The notes under the pieces: generated by a model
What the model saw: only the letters and a program-made list of their open reading frames with translations
What the model was told of the DNA's origin: nothing
Database searches by the model: none
Shown here: positions 63,910 to 64,000 of the stretch, one piece after another
How positions within the stretch are numbered: position 1 is the stretch's first letter
Layout of the letters: every line of letters starts with the position of its first letter
Made by a program: the position numbers and the translations under genes
Assembly (NCBI RefSeq): GCF_001591145.1
Contig: NZ_BCUF01000007.1
Coordinates: forward strand, 62,001 to 126,000
DNA: 64,000 nt
Source: Vibrio harveyi NBRC 15634 = ATCC 14126 = KCTC 12724
Lineage (GTDB): Bacteria > Pseudomonadota > Gammaproteobacteria > Enterobacterales > Vibrionaceae
Direction of reading: 5' to 3'

Positions 63910-64000
63910 TTAAGCGATGTGTTCACGGTAGTAGTCACCTAATGCGAAGACGTCACCACTGCACATGATTTTCATCGCTTGTTTGATGTGCTCAATTGAC
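63910..64000 (-). CDS. 3' end of an unidentified gene
   Basis: The last 29 codons run out of the window: SIEHIKQAMKIMCSGDVFAL followed by GDYYREHIA and TAA. The reading frame is open to the window edge. Too short to name. Confidence 0.6.
   Translation of the reverse strand, partial: SIEHIKQAMKIMCSGDVFALGDYYREHIA

Overview
This window is the origin-proximal part of chromosome 2 of a Vibrio, most likely of the Harveyi clade (V. parahaemolyticus / V. alginolyticus / V. campbellii type). The species guess is inference. The chromosome assignment is firm: rctB, its ATGATCA iterons, a DnaA box, parA2, parB2 and six parS2-like sites (TTTACA-N-TGTAAA) are all present. I found no rRNA, tRNA or CRISPR.

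Layout. 1-3870: ascorbate utilisation (a UlaA-UlaB fusion cut by the window edge, UlaR, UlaG). 4436-9844: a disturbed block in which two decayed, oppositely oriented IS903-type elements flank an AT-rich exported-protein gene; they truncate an alpha-carbonic anhydrase, a LysR gene and probably a membrane protein gene. 9896-21720: housekeeping and accessory genes: two near-identical GltS paralogues on either side of a YtrA-type GntR/ABC operon and an RNA methyltransferase, then a CatB-like acetyltransferase, a DUF4344 metallopeptidase, a DCC thiol protein, a chemoreceptor and PpiB. 21860-28492: a seven-gene operon that couples a LolD/FtsX-type ABC exporter, a LolA-like periplasmic protein and a putative outer-membrane barrel to a LytS/LytTR two-component system. 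28577-31687: a LysR regulator divergent from an AaeAB-like efflux pair. 31992-38581: a RodA paralogue, a YebC-family protein, a hybrid sensor kinase divergent from a periplasmic binding protein, and a NADAR-RibA fusion. 38901-41193: a Fur-box-controlled operon of two peptide-type ABC ATPases and a small protein whose coding sequence contains RctB iterons. 41517-46926: rctB, ori2, parA2, parB2. 47042-49063: tmcA.

49169-61674 is the most interesting region. It looks like a self-contained, iron-controlled surface uptake system: ECF sigma factor, FecR, a TonB receptor with an STN domain, two PKD-repeat lipoproteins with a related C-terminal domain, a Slam-dependent (hemophilin/TbpB-barrel-like) cargo protein, its Slam translocon (type XI secretion) and a private ExbB-ExbD-TonB set. 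A perfect 23-bp Fur-type palindrome lies before the sigma gene. Five copies of one bipartite promoter motif (TTTACGG-15 nt-TCGGTGTA on the minus strand, identical spacing) precede the five transcription units, so the sigma factor very probably drives the whole locus. 62155-63834 is a DUF342/FapA-type protein, followed by the 3' end of an unidentified gene.
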